A stretch of DNA of 58,627 nt from Pseudomonadota bacterium (lineage in GTDB: Bacteria; CALINM01), in the NCBI GenBank assembly GCA_026415985.1, contig JAOAGA010000002.1, positions 261 to 58,887 on the forward strand, in the 5' to 3' direction. The notes beneath the pieces are model-generated. The model was not told the origin of the DNA. It was given only the letters and a program-made list of their open reading frames with translations, and did no database searches. A program made the position numbers and the translations under genes. Numbering within the stretch: the first letter of the stretch is position 1; each line of letters opens with the position of its first letter. This document shows, one piece after another, positions 23,912 to 32,574 of the stretch.

Positions 23912-25369
23912 ATGAAGGTTAAATTGCTTGCTTTTTTCTTAGTTTTATTACTTCCGGTTTTTGCATCTGCACAGAATGTTAAGTTTGAGGATTATTCTGA
24001 GAAGGCAGGTGTGGCTTTTAAAGGAAATGGAAAAGGAGTTGCTATAGCAGATTATAATAATGATGGCCTCCTTGATATCCTGATTTCTAACAAAGGTGGC
24101 GGGATCAGATTGTACAAAAATAATGGCAACGGCACCTTTTCCGATGTCACAAAAGCTGTTGGTTTAGAAGATCTCGGTTATTGTTTAGGCTCTGTATGGG
24201 GTGACATAGACAATGACGGGTGGGTTGATTTATACGTTCCCAAAGGTGGTGTTTATGAGGTGGAAACCAATAGGCTTTTTAGGAACGAAGGTGGCAAGTT
24301 TGTTGATATTACAGATAAGGCCGGTGTTGCAGGTATAGTAGATGGTAAACCCGCTTTTACTTATGGTGCCGCTATGGCTGATTACGATAAAGATGGCTTC
24401 CTTGATATCTATCTTGCAAATTACGGTGTAGGTGCAAAAAATATTCTCTATAGAAATAATGGTAATCTCACTTTTACTGATGTTACTGATACTGCAGGAG
24501 TTGGTGATAAAAGCTGGAGTTGGAGTGCCACCTTTGCAGATGTTAATGGAGATGGTTGGCCTGATATTTATGTAGCCAACGGAAGATATCCTGCTGGTGA
24601 GCCAAATAAGCTATATATTAACAAAGGTGACGGGACTTTCGTTGAAATGGCAGAAAAGTTAGGAGTTGCCGATGACAACTGGTCATTAGGGGCATCCTTT
24701 GCAGATATTGATAACGATGGAGACCTTGACTTGTATGTGTCTAACTATATCGGAGACAATAATCTTTATATAAACGACGGTAAGGGTAACTTTACTAAGG
24801 CGACCAAAAATATTTCAGGTGCGCCTAAAGATCATTGGGGTAAAGGACCAACCTTTGGCGATATTAACAATGACGGTCTTTTAGATTTATACGAAGGTGA
24901 TTGCAAGCTTGCAAATCAGTTATATCTTAATACAGGTGGCGGTAAGTTTAAGAATATTATAAACACTATGCCCGCTTTGAAGTGCGAAACCGTCAGGACG
25001 AAAGGAACGGTCTTTGCTGATTTTAATAACGATGGTCAGCTCGATTTATATGTAGTTAACTGGGGTGCGGCAAATAAACTTTTTATAAACAAATCTAAGA
25101 ATCCAAACTGGTTAGAAATCAAACTCGTAGGTAGCAAGAGTAATAAAGATGCAATAGGCTCAAAAGTCTATGTATACGATGAAAAGGGAAAACTTGTTGG
25201 TTTCAGAGAAGTTGTTACATCTTCCGGCTTCTGTACACAGCCACCAAAGGTACAGCATTTTGGTTTTGCAAAGGCTGGAAAATATGATGTTAAGGTATTG
25301 TTCCCATCAGGTAAATCTGTAGAAAAGAAAGCAGTTGCATTAGGTCAGATACTAACAATCAACGAATAA
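23912..25369 (+). CDS. Exported seven-repeat FG-GAP propeller with ASPIC/UnbV domain (CRTAC-like)
   Basis: 485 residues. A Sec signal peptide (cleavage after A-S-A near residue 20) precedes seven FG-GAP/VCBS repeats, each with a calcium-loop motif of the type D-x-(N/D)-x-D-G-x-x-D-(I/L): N-N-D-G-L-L-D, N-D-G-W-V-D, K-D-G-F-L-D, G-D-G-W-P-D, N-D-G-D-L-D, N-D-G-L-L-D and N-D-G-Q-L-D. Seven repeats imply a closed seven-bladed propeller stabilised by Ca2+. The last 90 residues match the ASPIC/UnbV domain (N-W-L-E-I-K-L-V-G, D-A-I-G-S-K-V, H-F-G). Strong promoter, strong ribosome binding site and a hairpin terminator suggest high, single-gene expression. Likely extracellular or surface; ligand unknown. 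Confidence 0.88.
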   Translation: MKVKLLAFFLVLLLPVFASAQNVKFEDYSEKAGVAFKGNGKGVAIADYNNDGLLDILISNKGGGIRLYKNNGNGTFSDVTKAVGLEDLGYCLGSVWGDIDNDGWVDLYVPKGGVYEVETNRLFRNEGGKFVDITDKAGVAGIVDGKPAFTYGAAMADYDKDGFLDIYLANYGVGAKNILYRNNGNLTFTDVTDTAGVGDKSWSWSATFADVNGDGWPDIYVANGRYPAGEPNKLYINKGDGTFVEMAEKLGVADDNWSLGASFADIDNDGDLDLYVSNYIGDNNLYINDGKGNFTKATKNISGAPKDHWGKGPTFGDINNDGLLDLYEGDCKLANQLYLNTGGGKFKNIINTMPALKCETVRTKGTVFADFNNDGQLDLYVVNWGAANKLFINKSKNPNWLEIKLVGSKSNKDAIGSKVYVYDEKGKLVGFREVVTSSGFCTQPPKVQHFGFAKAGKYDVKVLFPSGKSVEKKAVALGQILTINE

Positions 25370-25385
25370 ACTAATGGACTAAGAA

Positions 25386-25409
25386 GGGGGCTTTAGCCCC
25401 CTTTTTTTT
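25386..25409 (+). terminator. Rho-independent terminator after the FG-GAP gene
   Basis: GGGGGC at 25386-25391, a TTTA loop and GCCCCC at 25396-25401, followed by eight T at 25402-25409. This is the only textbook intrinsic terminator I noticed in the window and it separates the FG-GAP gene from the following operon. Confidence 0.93.
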
Positions 25410-25437
25410 CGGCTCATTTCTTGTTAATCACTAATTT

Positions 25438-26415
25438 ATGAAGTTTTTATTCTTTTTTTTGTTTCTTTTCCTTTCACAAAAGGTCTATTCAGTTGAAATT
25501 ACAGTAAAAACATCTTTTAACTCTCAAAACGTGGAAGGAGTTGATGTTTTAGTTTATAAGGCAGAAGAACATATATATAGAGATAAATATCTTTTTAGTT
25601 CTCAGACAGATAAAGAAGGAAATGCAAGATTTAGACTCTCCGAAGGCAAATATTTTTTAGCGGCAGAAAAAAAGCTGAAAGACGGGATTTTGTTTGGGTT
25701 TTACGGACTCAACCCTATTTATATAAGGGAACCACAGACGATTAATTTGATTCTCGTGAAATATGAAAAAGATTTTATCAGGGAGTTAAGGGAAAAAAGG
25801 ATAGAAGGTTTTGTCTTTTATGAAGGCAATCCTGTTGAAAATGCAGGAATTTACATCTATCTTGATCTTTCCACGGAACTTAAGGGCCCGCCCTATTTAT
25901 TTGCAGTTACAGATGAAAGAGGTTTTTTTTCGTTAGATATACCTGAAGGAAGTTATTATATTATTTTTAGGAAAAGGCAGAATTCTGGGTTTGGTCCGCC
26001 ATCTTCTGGGGATTTAATAGGCTTTTTCCCTCAATTTCCTCTTGTTATAAATAAAAAGGGTGTAAAAATTTCGACAAACCTTTTTAAGATTCCTGAAAAG
26101 AGAGACCTCTCGAAAAACAAGAATCTCTTTCTTATAAAAGGAAAACTTGTCCTAAAAGATGGTAACCCTGCAGAAAAATATTATGTTGGACTATACGATA
26201 ATAGGGAACTTTTAGGAAAACCAGTTTATGTATCGACTCAAACGGATAGTAATGGAAATTTTTCAGTATATGTTAAAGAAAAAGGAAAATATTATGTTGG
26301 TATAAGAAACAATCTTGGTGATACTCCCTCTGAAGACGAGGAAGTCTTTTATTTTAACGAAATAGATATCACTGATGCCAATAAGGAGATGTATTTTGAG
26401 ATTATTATTGATTAA
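25438..26415 (+). CDS. Exported protein of three transthyretin-like domains (paralogue A)
   Basis: 325 residues with a Sec signal peptide (cleavage near residue 19) and three beta-sandwich domains of the carboxypeptidase-regulatory/transthyretin-like type at about 20-107, 120-215 and 228-325. Domain 2 contains L-K-G-P-P-Y, D-E-R-G-F-F-S, E-G-S-Y-Y-I and S-G-D-L-I-G-F-F; domain 3 contains G-K-P-V-Y-V-S and G-K-Y-Y-V-G-I-R. The same domain-specific motifs recur in the genes at 30496, 31536 and 33858. First gene of an eleven-gene operon; I see no strong promoter in the 28 bases after the terminator hairpin. No enzymatic motif; probably a structural or binding module in the envelope. Confidence 0.75.
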   Translation: MKFLFFFLFLFLSQKVYSVEITVKTSFNSQNVEGVDVLVYKAEEHIYRDKYLFSSQTDKEGNARFRLSEGKYFLAAEKKLKDGILFGFYGLNPIYIREPQTINLILVKYEKDFIRELREKRIEGFVFYEGNPVENAGIYIYLDLSTELKGPPYLFAVTDERGFFSLDIPEGSYYIIFRKRQNSGFGPPSSGDLIGFFPQFPLVINKKGVKISTNLFKIPEKRDLSKNKNLFLIKGKLVLKDGNPAEKYYVGLYDNRELLGKPVYVSTQTDSNGNFSVYVKEKGKYYVGIRNNLGDTPSEDEEVFYFNEIDITDANKEMYFEIIID

Positions 26416-28162
26416 GATTGGTCTTTTGTCAGTATTTTGCCTTATTTTAAATACTAAAAATCTACAGGCCGATGAGATACTCAAGAATACAATAATAAAA
26501 AACAACAAAACTATAAGTGGCAGAGTCATAATAGAAGGCAAGGTGACCGTTGAAAAGGGGGCTGTTTTATATATTCAGCCGGGCACACAGATATTATTTA
26601 AAAACCTTGATACTGATGGAGATGGTATTTCTGAAACTTCCCTTTGGATATACGGTAATATAATAGCAAAGGGCGAGAAGGGCAGAAAAATCCTTTTTAC
26701 TTCCTATGAAAAGGAGAAAAAATGGGGAGACTGGAAGGAAATACAGATTAATCATGTGAAGGGTTTTGTATTTGATTATGTTGAGATTCAGTATAGTGAG
26801 TATGGGCTTCATATTCATTTTTCTGAAGGAGAGATTACAAACTCTATATTCAGATATAACAATGATTGCACAAGATTGGGAAACTCAAAAATTTCTTTCA
26901 AAGACAATCTCTTTGAGAAAAATACCGGTAAGGCACTGAATTTCACTAATTGTAATATCCTATTTGAAAGAAATGTTGTAAGAGAAAACAGAGAGGGGAT
27001 TTTTGTATTTGAAAAGAGTGGTTTTGTAACGATAAGAGAAAACAATATTTATAATAATTTCAAAAATATAAAAACGGGAGATTTTTTTAAAGACAAACTT
27101 GTTTTAGAAAGAAATTTTATATATCCCGCAAATAATATCGAAGGTGAAGTAAGATTTGTCGCTGTTAATGAGCCATTTTACGGAATTCTTCCCGACGATA
27201 AAGATGCCTATATAAATTTTATTATCGAGACACAAGGATATGTTGATGGTGGCGGGGTAATAGATGGAGAGAGGTTATACTTTCCCTCCTTTGATGGCAA
27301 TATTTATGAGTATGATTTAAAAAATGGGTATGTCAGGAAATTTTTCATAGATGATTTTTCCGATGCTGTTCCTGTTCTTTATGGCAAAAAACTTTTTTCC
27401 CAAAACTGGCGGGGAGATATAGTTACCTTTGATTTACTTACAGGTAATAAAAAAATCATAGCGTCCTTTGACAAAACATTAAAAGATGATCACAGAAACC
27501 CATCTCCGGTGGTGTTTGATAATAAAGGAGTCTTTTTAAGCCCCGGTGGGAGCCTTTTAGTAATAAATCTTACTGACAATAAAGAATTATTCAGAACAAA
27601 ACTTAACGGAGAGTTCAGGGCAAAACCTTTATTAAATGGTGATCTTTTGTATATTCCTTCGGTAACAGGCGATATATATACGCTATCATTTATTGATTAT
27701 AGTTTAAATAAAGTAAGTTTTGATGGAAGTTTTTATTCCTCTCCTGTTTTTTATGAAGATTCTATAGTTATTCTGAGCAAAGAAGGAAAAGTTTTTTTTC
27801 TCGATAAAAATCTGATTGTAAAAAGAGTTGTCGATTTAAAAAGCTCTTTCAGATACCAATCTCCGATAGTCTTTAATGAAAGTTTATATTTATTTTCTCT
27901 TGATGGTAAAATATTTAAACTTAAGCAGAACGGAGAGCCTGTTCTTTTGAAAGAGACGGAAGAAATATTTACATCAACACCTATTTTATATAAAGGCTTT
28001 ATTGTTATACCGGGATTTTATGGTAATCTTTACTTCTATAGAGATGACAAAACGATAAGAATATCAAATCTGGGAGAGATGCAATTTTCTCCTTTAGTAT
28101 ATGATGATTTTATAATAATTGGCTCAAGGGCAAACAGGGTCTATGGAATTAAAATCTGGTAA
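26396..28162 (+). CDS. Exported beta-helix plus PQQ-like propeller protein
   Basis: About 588 residues. TTG at 26396 is chosen because AAGGAG (26383-26388) lies seven bases upstream and it gives a clean signal peptide (cleavage after L-Q-A near residue 25); an in-frame ATG at 26375 lacks a ribosome binding site. Residues about 30-245 form a right-handed beta-helix (stacked N-x-I-x-x-N, E-N-x-x-x-I patterns). Residues about 250-588 are short repeats such as S-S-P-V-F-Y and S-T-P-I-L-Y-K-G typical of PQQ-type eight-bladed propellers, without visible quinone-binding catalytic residues. The N-terminal part resembles the beta-helix protein at 34871. It overlaps its neighbours by about 20 bases on each side. 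Confidence 0.72.
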   Translation: MRLLLIKIGLLSVFCLILNTKNLQADEILKNTIIKNNKTISGRVIIEGKVTVEKGAVLYIQPGTQILFKNLDTDGDGISETSLWIYGNIIAKGEKGRKILFTSYEKEKKWGDWKEIQINHVKGFVFDYVEIQYSEYGLHIHFSEGEITNSIFRYNNDCTRLGNSKISFKDNLFEKNTGKALNFTNCNILFERNVVRENREGIFVFEKSGFVTIRENNIYNNFKNIKTGDFFKDKLVLERNFIYPANNIEGEVRFVAVNEPFYGILPDDKDAYINFIIETQGYVDGGGVIDGERLYFPSFDGNIYEYDLKNGYVRKFFIDDFSDAVPVLYGKKLFSQNWRGDIVTFDLLTGNKKIIASFDKTLKDDHRNPSPVVFDNKGVFLSPGGSLLVINLTDNKELFRTKLNGEFRAKPLLNGDLLYIPSVTGDIYTLSFIDYSLNKVSFDGSFYSSPVFYEDSIVILSKEGKVFFLDKNLIVKRVVDLKSSFRYQSPIVFNESLYLFSLDGKIFKLKQNGEPVLLKETEEIFTSTPILYKGFIVIPGFYGNLYFYRDDKTIRISNLGEMQFSPLVYDDFIIIGSRANRVYGIKIW

Positions 28163-30512
28163 AAAGGCCTTTTATCTGATTTTTTTTGTTTCTTTTTCTG
28201 CCTTTACCTTTGAGCTGTTACTAACAAGAATATTTTCAGTTCTTATGTGGTATCATTTTGCTTCTCTCTCCATAGGTGTGGCAATGCTTGGACTGGGTGG
28301 AGGCGGTATTTTTTCTTATGTGATAAAAGATAAGTTAAAAGAACGAACTATCTATAATGTCCTTATCATTTACTTTTTATCCTTTATCCTGATACATAGC
28401 TTTTTTTTCTATTTTCAACATAGTCCGGAAAAGATAACCCCCTTTCTTGCCTTTTTTCATCAGCCCTATTTTCAGCCCTTTCAGAGAGGTGTGTTTTTTA
28501 GTTTTAATTTTTCAACACTTATTATATTAACAATTGCCTATATTGTTATTACAATCCCCTTTTTTTTAGCAGGTTTTGTAATTTCCTCACTTTTTAAGAT
28601 CCGCTCGAGAGAGATTAAAAGACTATACTTTTATGATCTTTTGGGTGCATCTTCAGGGGCACTTTTTGTTGCAGTTGTTCTTAACTATGTAAGTCCAATG
28701 GCTCTCTTTTCACTTATTGCCGTAATTGGTTTTGCTTTGTTGGCAAAAGAGATTAAGGTCTTATCTATTCCGTTTTTTATAATAGGCATTGTTTTTCTTT
28801 ATTTTAGCTTATTTCAGAAAAGTGATGAAATACCCATAGCAAGAGGTAAGGTAGCAAATGAGATAATCTGGGTTAAGTGGAATAATTTTTCAAGGGTGAT
28901 CCTCTATAATTTAAAAGAAGACGAGTGGTCAAGCCCCTTTGGGCAAAGTAAATATTACCATGGTTATGTTCCGAAACAGTGGGGACTTTTGGTTGATGAT
29001 ACTGGTTACACTGTAGCTTCAGAGTTTCCTGATAATAGAGATAAGTTGGAATTTTTCAGATGGAACATAATATCTTTACCATATCTTATTAATAATAACA
29101 GTGCTTTGATAATAGGTCCCGGAGGAGGAAAGGATATACTTTGTGCCATAGCTATGGGAGTTAAAAATGAAAATATCACTGCCGTTGAACTAAACCCCCT
29201 TATTGTGTCTGCGGTAAATGACGTTCTAAGCAAAGAGACAGGTAGGCTCTATGATAAGGTAAATACACATGTTTCTGAGGGGCGGAGTTTTTTAGAAAAA
29301 AGGGGTGGACAAACTAAGTTCGATGTTATACAGGCAACTTCAGTTTACGGAAGAATTCCACCTGCAGCGGGTATTTTTACCTTTGCTGAAGACAATCTCT
29401 ATACTAAAGAGGCCTTTAGAACCTATTTTTCTTCGTTAAGAGAAGGTGGGCTATTATCTTTATCGAGATTTATCTATGAACAAACTGTTCCTAAAATGAT
29501 TGCCCTTTCTATAACGGGGCTTAAAGATTGTGGGATAGAAGATTTTTCTAAGTCAATCTTTTTAGCTAAGGAAAGAGGTCTTGCAATGGTTCTTACTAAG
29601 AAAGGAATATTTACAAAAGATGAGATAGACATATTGATTAAATACTGTGATGAAAAAGGTTTTGATGTGTTATATTCACCATATTATGATTATGATAATC
29701 TTTACAGCAATTTAATTAAAAGCAGATATGAAGATATAAAAATACCCACCGATGATAGCCCCTTTTATTACTATAACTTATCTAAAAGGGATTTTTTGAA
29801 ATCCTTTTTTAGCCATAACGATAAATTTGAAGAGAGAGGTATGGAGATCTTAAAATTTTTTATTATCATAAGTCTTCTCTTTATATTTTTAATTCTTTTT
29901 TTCCCACTAATTCTTAGGAGAGATAAAAACTATGTCATAAATCGCAATAACTATCTTGTGGGATTATACTTTTTTTTAATTGGTGTTGGTTATATATTGA
30001 TAGAGATAATATTCATTAAGTCTTTCTCACTTTTTTTAGAGACTCCTATGTATTCCATGATCTTTGTTACCTCTGCTATGTTATTTTTTTCAGCACTTGG
30101 TTCTCTTTTTTCTATAAAAGTAAATGAAAGAAAATCTATGATAAAACTTTTTGTGGCATTGATATTGCTCTTATTTTTATTTGGATTTATGTTAGATTTC
30201 ATCAATAAGATTCTTTATCTCAATCTGTATGTGAAAATCGTTATAACATTAATATTCGTAGGTATTCCATCCTTTTTTATGGGGATGCCATTTCCTTATT
30301 TATTAAACTCTCTTGGCAAAAGAGATGAAGGACTAATCCCCTGGGCAATAGCGGTTAACAGCGGAGCCTCTGTTTTAGGAAGTTTTCTTTGTCTTATCAG
30401 TGTTGTAAACTTAGGTTTTAAAGGTTCCTTTTTTATAGGGGCGCTGTTATACATCTTTGTTTTTATAGTTTTTTTGTTAATAAAAGGTAGCGAAAATGAA
30501 AACTTTGTTTAG
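28143..30512 (+). CDS. Polytopic membrane protein with spermidine-synthase-like domain
   Basis: About 789 residues: some seven N-terminal membrane helices, a Rossmann/SAM-type domain (about 235-560) and about seven C-terminal helices. The nucleotide-binding motif I-I-G-P-G-G-G-K-D and the acidic strand end A-V-E-L-N-P are intact. The position of the catalytic Asp of aminopropyltransferases (D-x-x-D-P) reads Q-A-T-S, so polyamine synthesis is unlikely. ATG at 28143 is preferred to a TTG at 28119 because the TTG has no ribosome binding site. Such membrane-fused spermidine-synthase homologues are widespread and uncharacterised. In this operon it may modify or transport a component of the exported scaffold; that is inference. 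Confidence 0.75.
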   Translation: MELKSGKKAFYLIFFVSFSAFTFELLLTRIFSVLMWYHFASLSIGVAMLGLGGGGIFSYVIKDKLKERTIYNVLIIYFLSFILIHSFFFYFQHSPEKITPFLAFFHQPYFQPFQRGVFFSFNFSTLIILTIAYIVITIPFFLAGFVISSLFKIRSREIKRLYFYDLLGASSGALFVAVVLNYVSPMALFSLIAVIGFALLAKEIKVLSIPFFIIGIVFLYFSLFQKSDEIPIARGKVANEIIWVKWNNFSRVILYNLKEDEWSSPFGQSKYYHGYVPKQWGLLVDDTGYTVASEFPDNRDKLEFFRWNIISLPYLINNNSALIIGPGGGKDILCAIAMGVKNENITAVELNPLIVSAVNDVLSKETGRLYDKVNTHVSEGRSFLEKRGGQTKFDVIQATSVYGRIPPAAGIFTFAEDNLYTKEAFRTYFSSLREGGLLSLSRFIYEQTVPKMIALSITGLKDCGIEDFSKSIFLAKERGLAMVLTKKGIFTKDEIDILIKYCDEKGFDVLYSPYYDYDNLYSNLIKSRYEDIKIPTDDSPFYYYNLSKRDFLKSFFSHNDKFEERGMEILKFFIIISLLFIFLILFFPLILRRDKNYVINRNNYLVGLYFFLIGVGYILIEIIFIKSFSLFLETPMYSMIFVTSAMLFFSALGSLFSIKVNERKSMIKLFVALILLLFLFGFMLDFINKILYLNLYVKIVITLIFVGIPSFFMGMPFPYLLNSLGKRDEGLIPWAIAVNSGASVLGSFLCLISVVNLGFKGSFFIGALLYIFVFIVFLLIKGSENENFV

Positions 30513-31542
30513 ATTAATGTTTTTATCATTACTGTTTCTTAGTGCCTGTGGTAAGGATGAGTTTTCGGTCAGAGGCAGGGTCTTATATAATGATAGGCCC
30601 CTGGAAGATGCTGAAGTATCGGTCTATCTCAAGTTAGAAAAGGACAAGGAAAGACCACCGGTAAAGGTTGTAGCTACTGATAAAAATGGTTTTTTTGAGG
30701 TGAGGCTTAAGAGAGGAAAATATTTTCTGACGGGGAGGAAAAGGTTAGAAGATCAGGGCGAGATAGATATGCTTGTCGGGAGTTACTCTGATACTCCCAT
30801 TGATGTAAAATCAGATCTGGTTTTAAAAGACTGGACCCTTCTTTCCAAAAAAAACAAGGAAGATTTCAAAAAAGGCACAGGAATTAAAGGTATTGTGAAA
30901 AATTTTAAAGATTTTAGAAAGGTAAGAGTCTATGCATATAAAGATACAAATAGCGGGCTTAAAGGTCCCGATTATATTTCCTTTAGTAAAATAGATAAAG
31001 ATGGACAGTTTCAGATGGATTTAAAAGAAGGTGATTTTTATATATCTGTCAGGGAGAGAAAAGGTAGTTTTGCAGGTCCACTGAAGGAAGGTGACAGGGC
31101 TTATGATTATCCAAATAATCCAATAAGACTAACCAAAGATAAATATTTAGATTTAGGTATCATGAATCTGAAAGAAGTTGATAGAAAAAAATTAGAGGAA
31201 CTTAGAAAGACAGGATATTTAAGGGAAGGGGCAATAACAATAAAAGGGGTTGTAGTCGATGAAAATAAAAAACCAGTCAAAAATGTTTATGTGATGATTT
31301 ACAAAGATAGTGAGATGATTGGCAGACCTTTTACAATATCGCTACCTTCCAAAGAAGACGGGACATTTACCATCACTTTGCCTGAGGAAGGTAAATATTA
31401 TGTAGGAGCAAGAACAAAGATCGGCGGGCCTGCGGAACCGGGTGAAAAAATTGGTTACATAAAAGGTTCATCCGATAAGTCAATAAGTGTCAAAAAGGGT
31501 GAGATAAAAAATATAATTATAGAGGTAAAGGAGATATGGTAA
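30496..31542 (+). CDS. Lipoprotein of three transthyretin-like domains (paralogue B)
   Basis: 348 residues with a canonical lipobox (L-F-L-S-A-C, lipidated Cys18), so it is membrane-anchored, unlike the other three paralogues. Three beta-sandwich domains lie at about 24-115, 128-222 and 245-348. Domain 2 shows L-K-G-P-D-Y, E-G-D-F-Y-I and K-E-G-D-R-A; domain 3 shows I-G-R-P-F and G-K-Y-Y-V-G-A-R with G-G-P-A-E-P-G-E. It overlaps the preceding membrane protein by 17 bases and the next paralogue by seven. It may anchor the assembly to the inner or outer membrane. Confidence 0.77.
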   Translation: MKTLFRLMFLSLLFLSACGKDEFSVRGRVLYNDRPLEDAEVSVYLKLEKDKERPPVKVVATDKNGFFEVRLKRGKYFLTGRKRLEDQGEIDMLVGSYSDTPIDVKSDLVLKDWTLLSKKNKEDFKKGTGIKGIVKNFKDFRKVRVYAYKDTNSGLKGPDYISFSKIDKDGQFQMDLKEGDFYISVRERKGSFAGPLKEGDRAYDYPNNPIRLTKDKYLDLGIMNLKEVDRKKLEELRKTGYLREGAITIKGVVVDENKKPVKNVYVMIYKDSEMIGRPFTISLPSKEDGTFTITLPEEGKYYVGARTKIGGPAEPGEKIGYIKGSSDKSISVKKGEIKNIIIEVKEIW

Positions 31543-32573
31543 AAGCTCTGATTTTTCTTTTAAATTTTGTTTTCTTATCCACAATAATTCAGGCAGAAGA
31601 GTTTGGTACAGTTAAAGGCAGAACCGCCTATAAAGGTGAGGTAATAGAGAATGTTTCAATTCTTGTTTATAGAGATAGTGAAAATATCGACTTGAAAAAG
31701 CCGGATAGTGTCTCAGCTAAAACTGCCATTGACGGAACTTATGAGTTTAATTTAAAACCCGGAAAATACTATCTTATTGCCTTAAAAAAACAAGGAAACA
31801 ACAGTAACTTCATCCCGGAAACGGGCGATTATTATTGTTTTTATAGTGGAGCCCCCGTTGAGGTTGTTTCCGGAGGTATAAGTTATGTTGGTTTCAATCT
31901 TATAAAGGTTGGTAAGGAAGGACCAATAAAAAGGGTAAAGGGAGATGGCGGAATATATGGAGAGGTTTTTTTTGAAGGTAAAAGATTAGAAAAATCCTAT
32001 ATCTATGTATATAAGGATTTAAAAACAGGGCTTAGGGGGCCTGCGTATTTTGTCTATCCCTCAAAGGACGGCAGTTTTTCGATAAATCTGCCGGATGGTA
32101 AATACTATATTATCGCAAGAAAAAGAGCAAAAGGCGGGATGTATGGACCTGTGGAAGAAGGGGATTATTTTAATTTTTATTATGGAAATCCTGTAGAGAT
32201 AAAAAAGGGGCAGATGAAGAGTGTAAATATTGAGTGTGTTAAAAGGTTAAGTCAGCTTGAGGAGGGAGTGGGGTTTTCTGAGATTAGTGGCTATGTTAAA
32301 GATAAGAATGGTAACCCTGTAGCAGGTCTTTTTGTTTTATTTTATCAGAGTAAAAACATGCAGGGGAAACCTCTTTATATCTCAGCAAGAACTGACAGTA
32401 AAGGCAGATACTCTATGAAAGTTCCCAAAGGAACCTATTATTTATTGGCGAGAGAAAATATTGGCGGACCTCCCTCTTCAGGTGAGTGGTATGGTCAGTA
32501 TAAAGAAGCCATAACTGTAAAAGACAGTGAAAAGCTTGATTTAATCAACGTAATCATAGAGAGGGTAAAATAG
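31536..32573 (+). CDS. Exported protein of three transthyretin-like domains (paralogue C)
   Basis: 345 residues with a signal peptide (cleavage after I-I-Q-A near residue 20) and domains at about 22-120, 128-230 and 245-345. Domain 1 carries K-P-G-K-Y-Y-L-I-A-L-K-K, domain 2 L-R-G-P-A-Y, D-G-K-Y-Y-I-I-A-R-K-R and E-E-G-D-Y-F, domain 3 Q-G-K-P-L-Y-I-S-A-R-T and G-G-P-P-S-S-G-E. Adjacent paralogues B and C are probably a tandem duplication. No cysteine-rich, haem or enzymatic motif is visible. Confidence 0.75.
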   Translation: MVKALIFLLNFVFLSTIIQAEEFGTVKGRTAYKGEVIENVSILVYRDSENIDLKKPDSVSAKTAIDGTYEFNLKPGKYYLIALKKQGNNSNFIPETGDYYCFYSGAPVEVVSGGISYVGFNLIKVGKEGPIKRVKGDGGIYGEVFFEGKRLEKSYIYVYKDLKTGLRGPAYFVYPSKDGSFSINLPDGKYYIIARKRAKGGMYGPVEEGDYFNFYYGNPVEIKKGQMKSVNIECVKRLSQLEEGVGFSEISGYVKDKNGNPVAGLFVLFYQSKNMQGKPLYISARTDSKGRYSMKVPKGTYYLLARENIGGPPSSGEWYGQYKEAITVKDSEKLDLINVIIERVK

Positions 32574-32574
32574 A

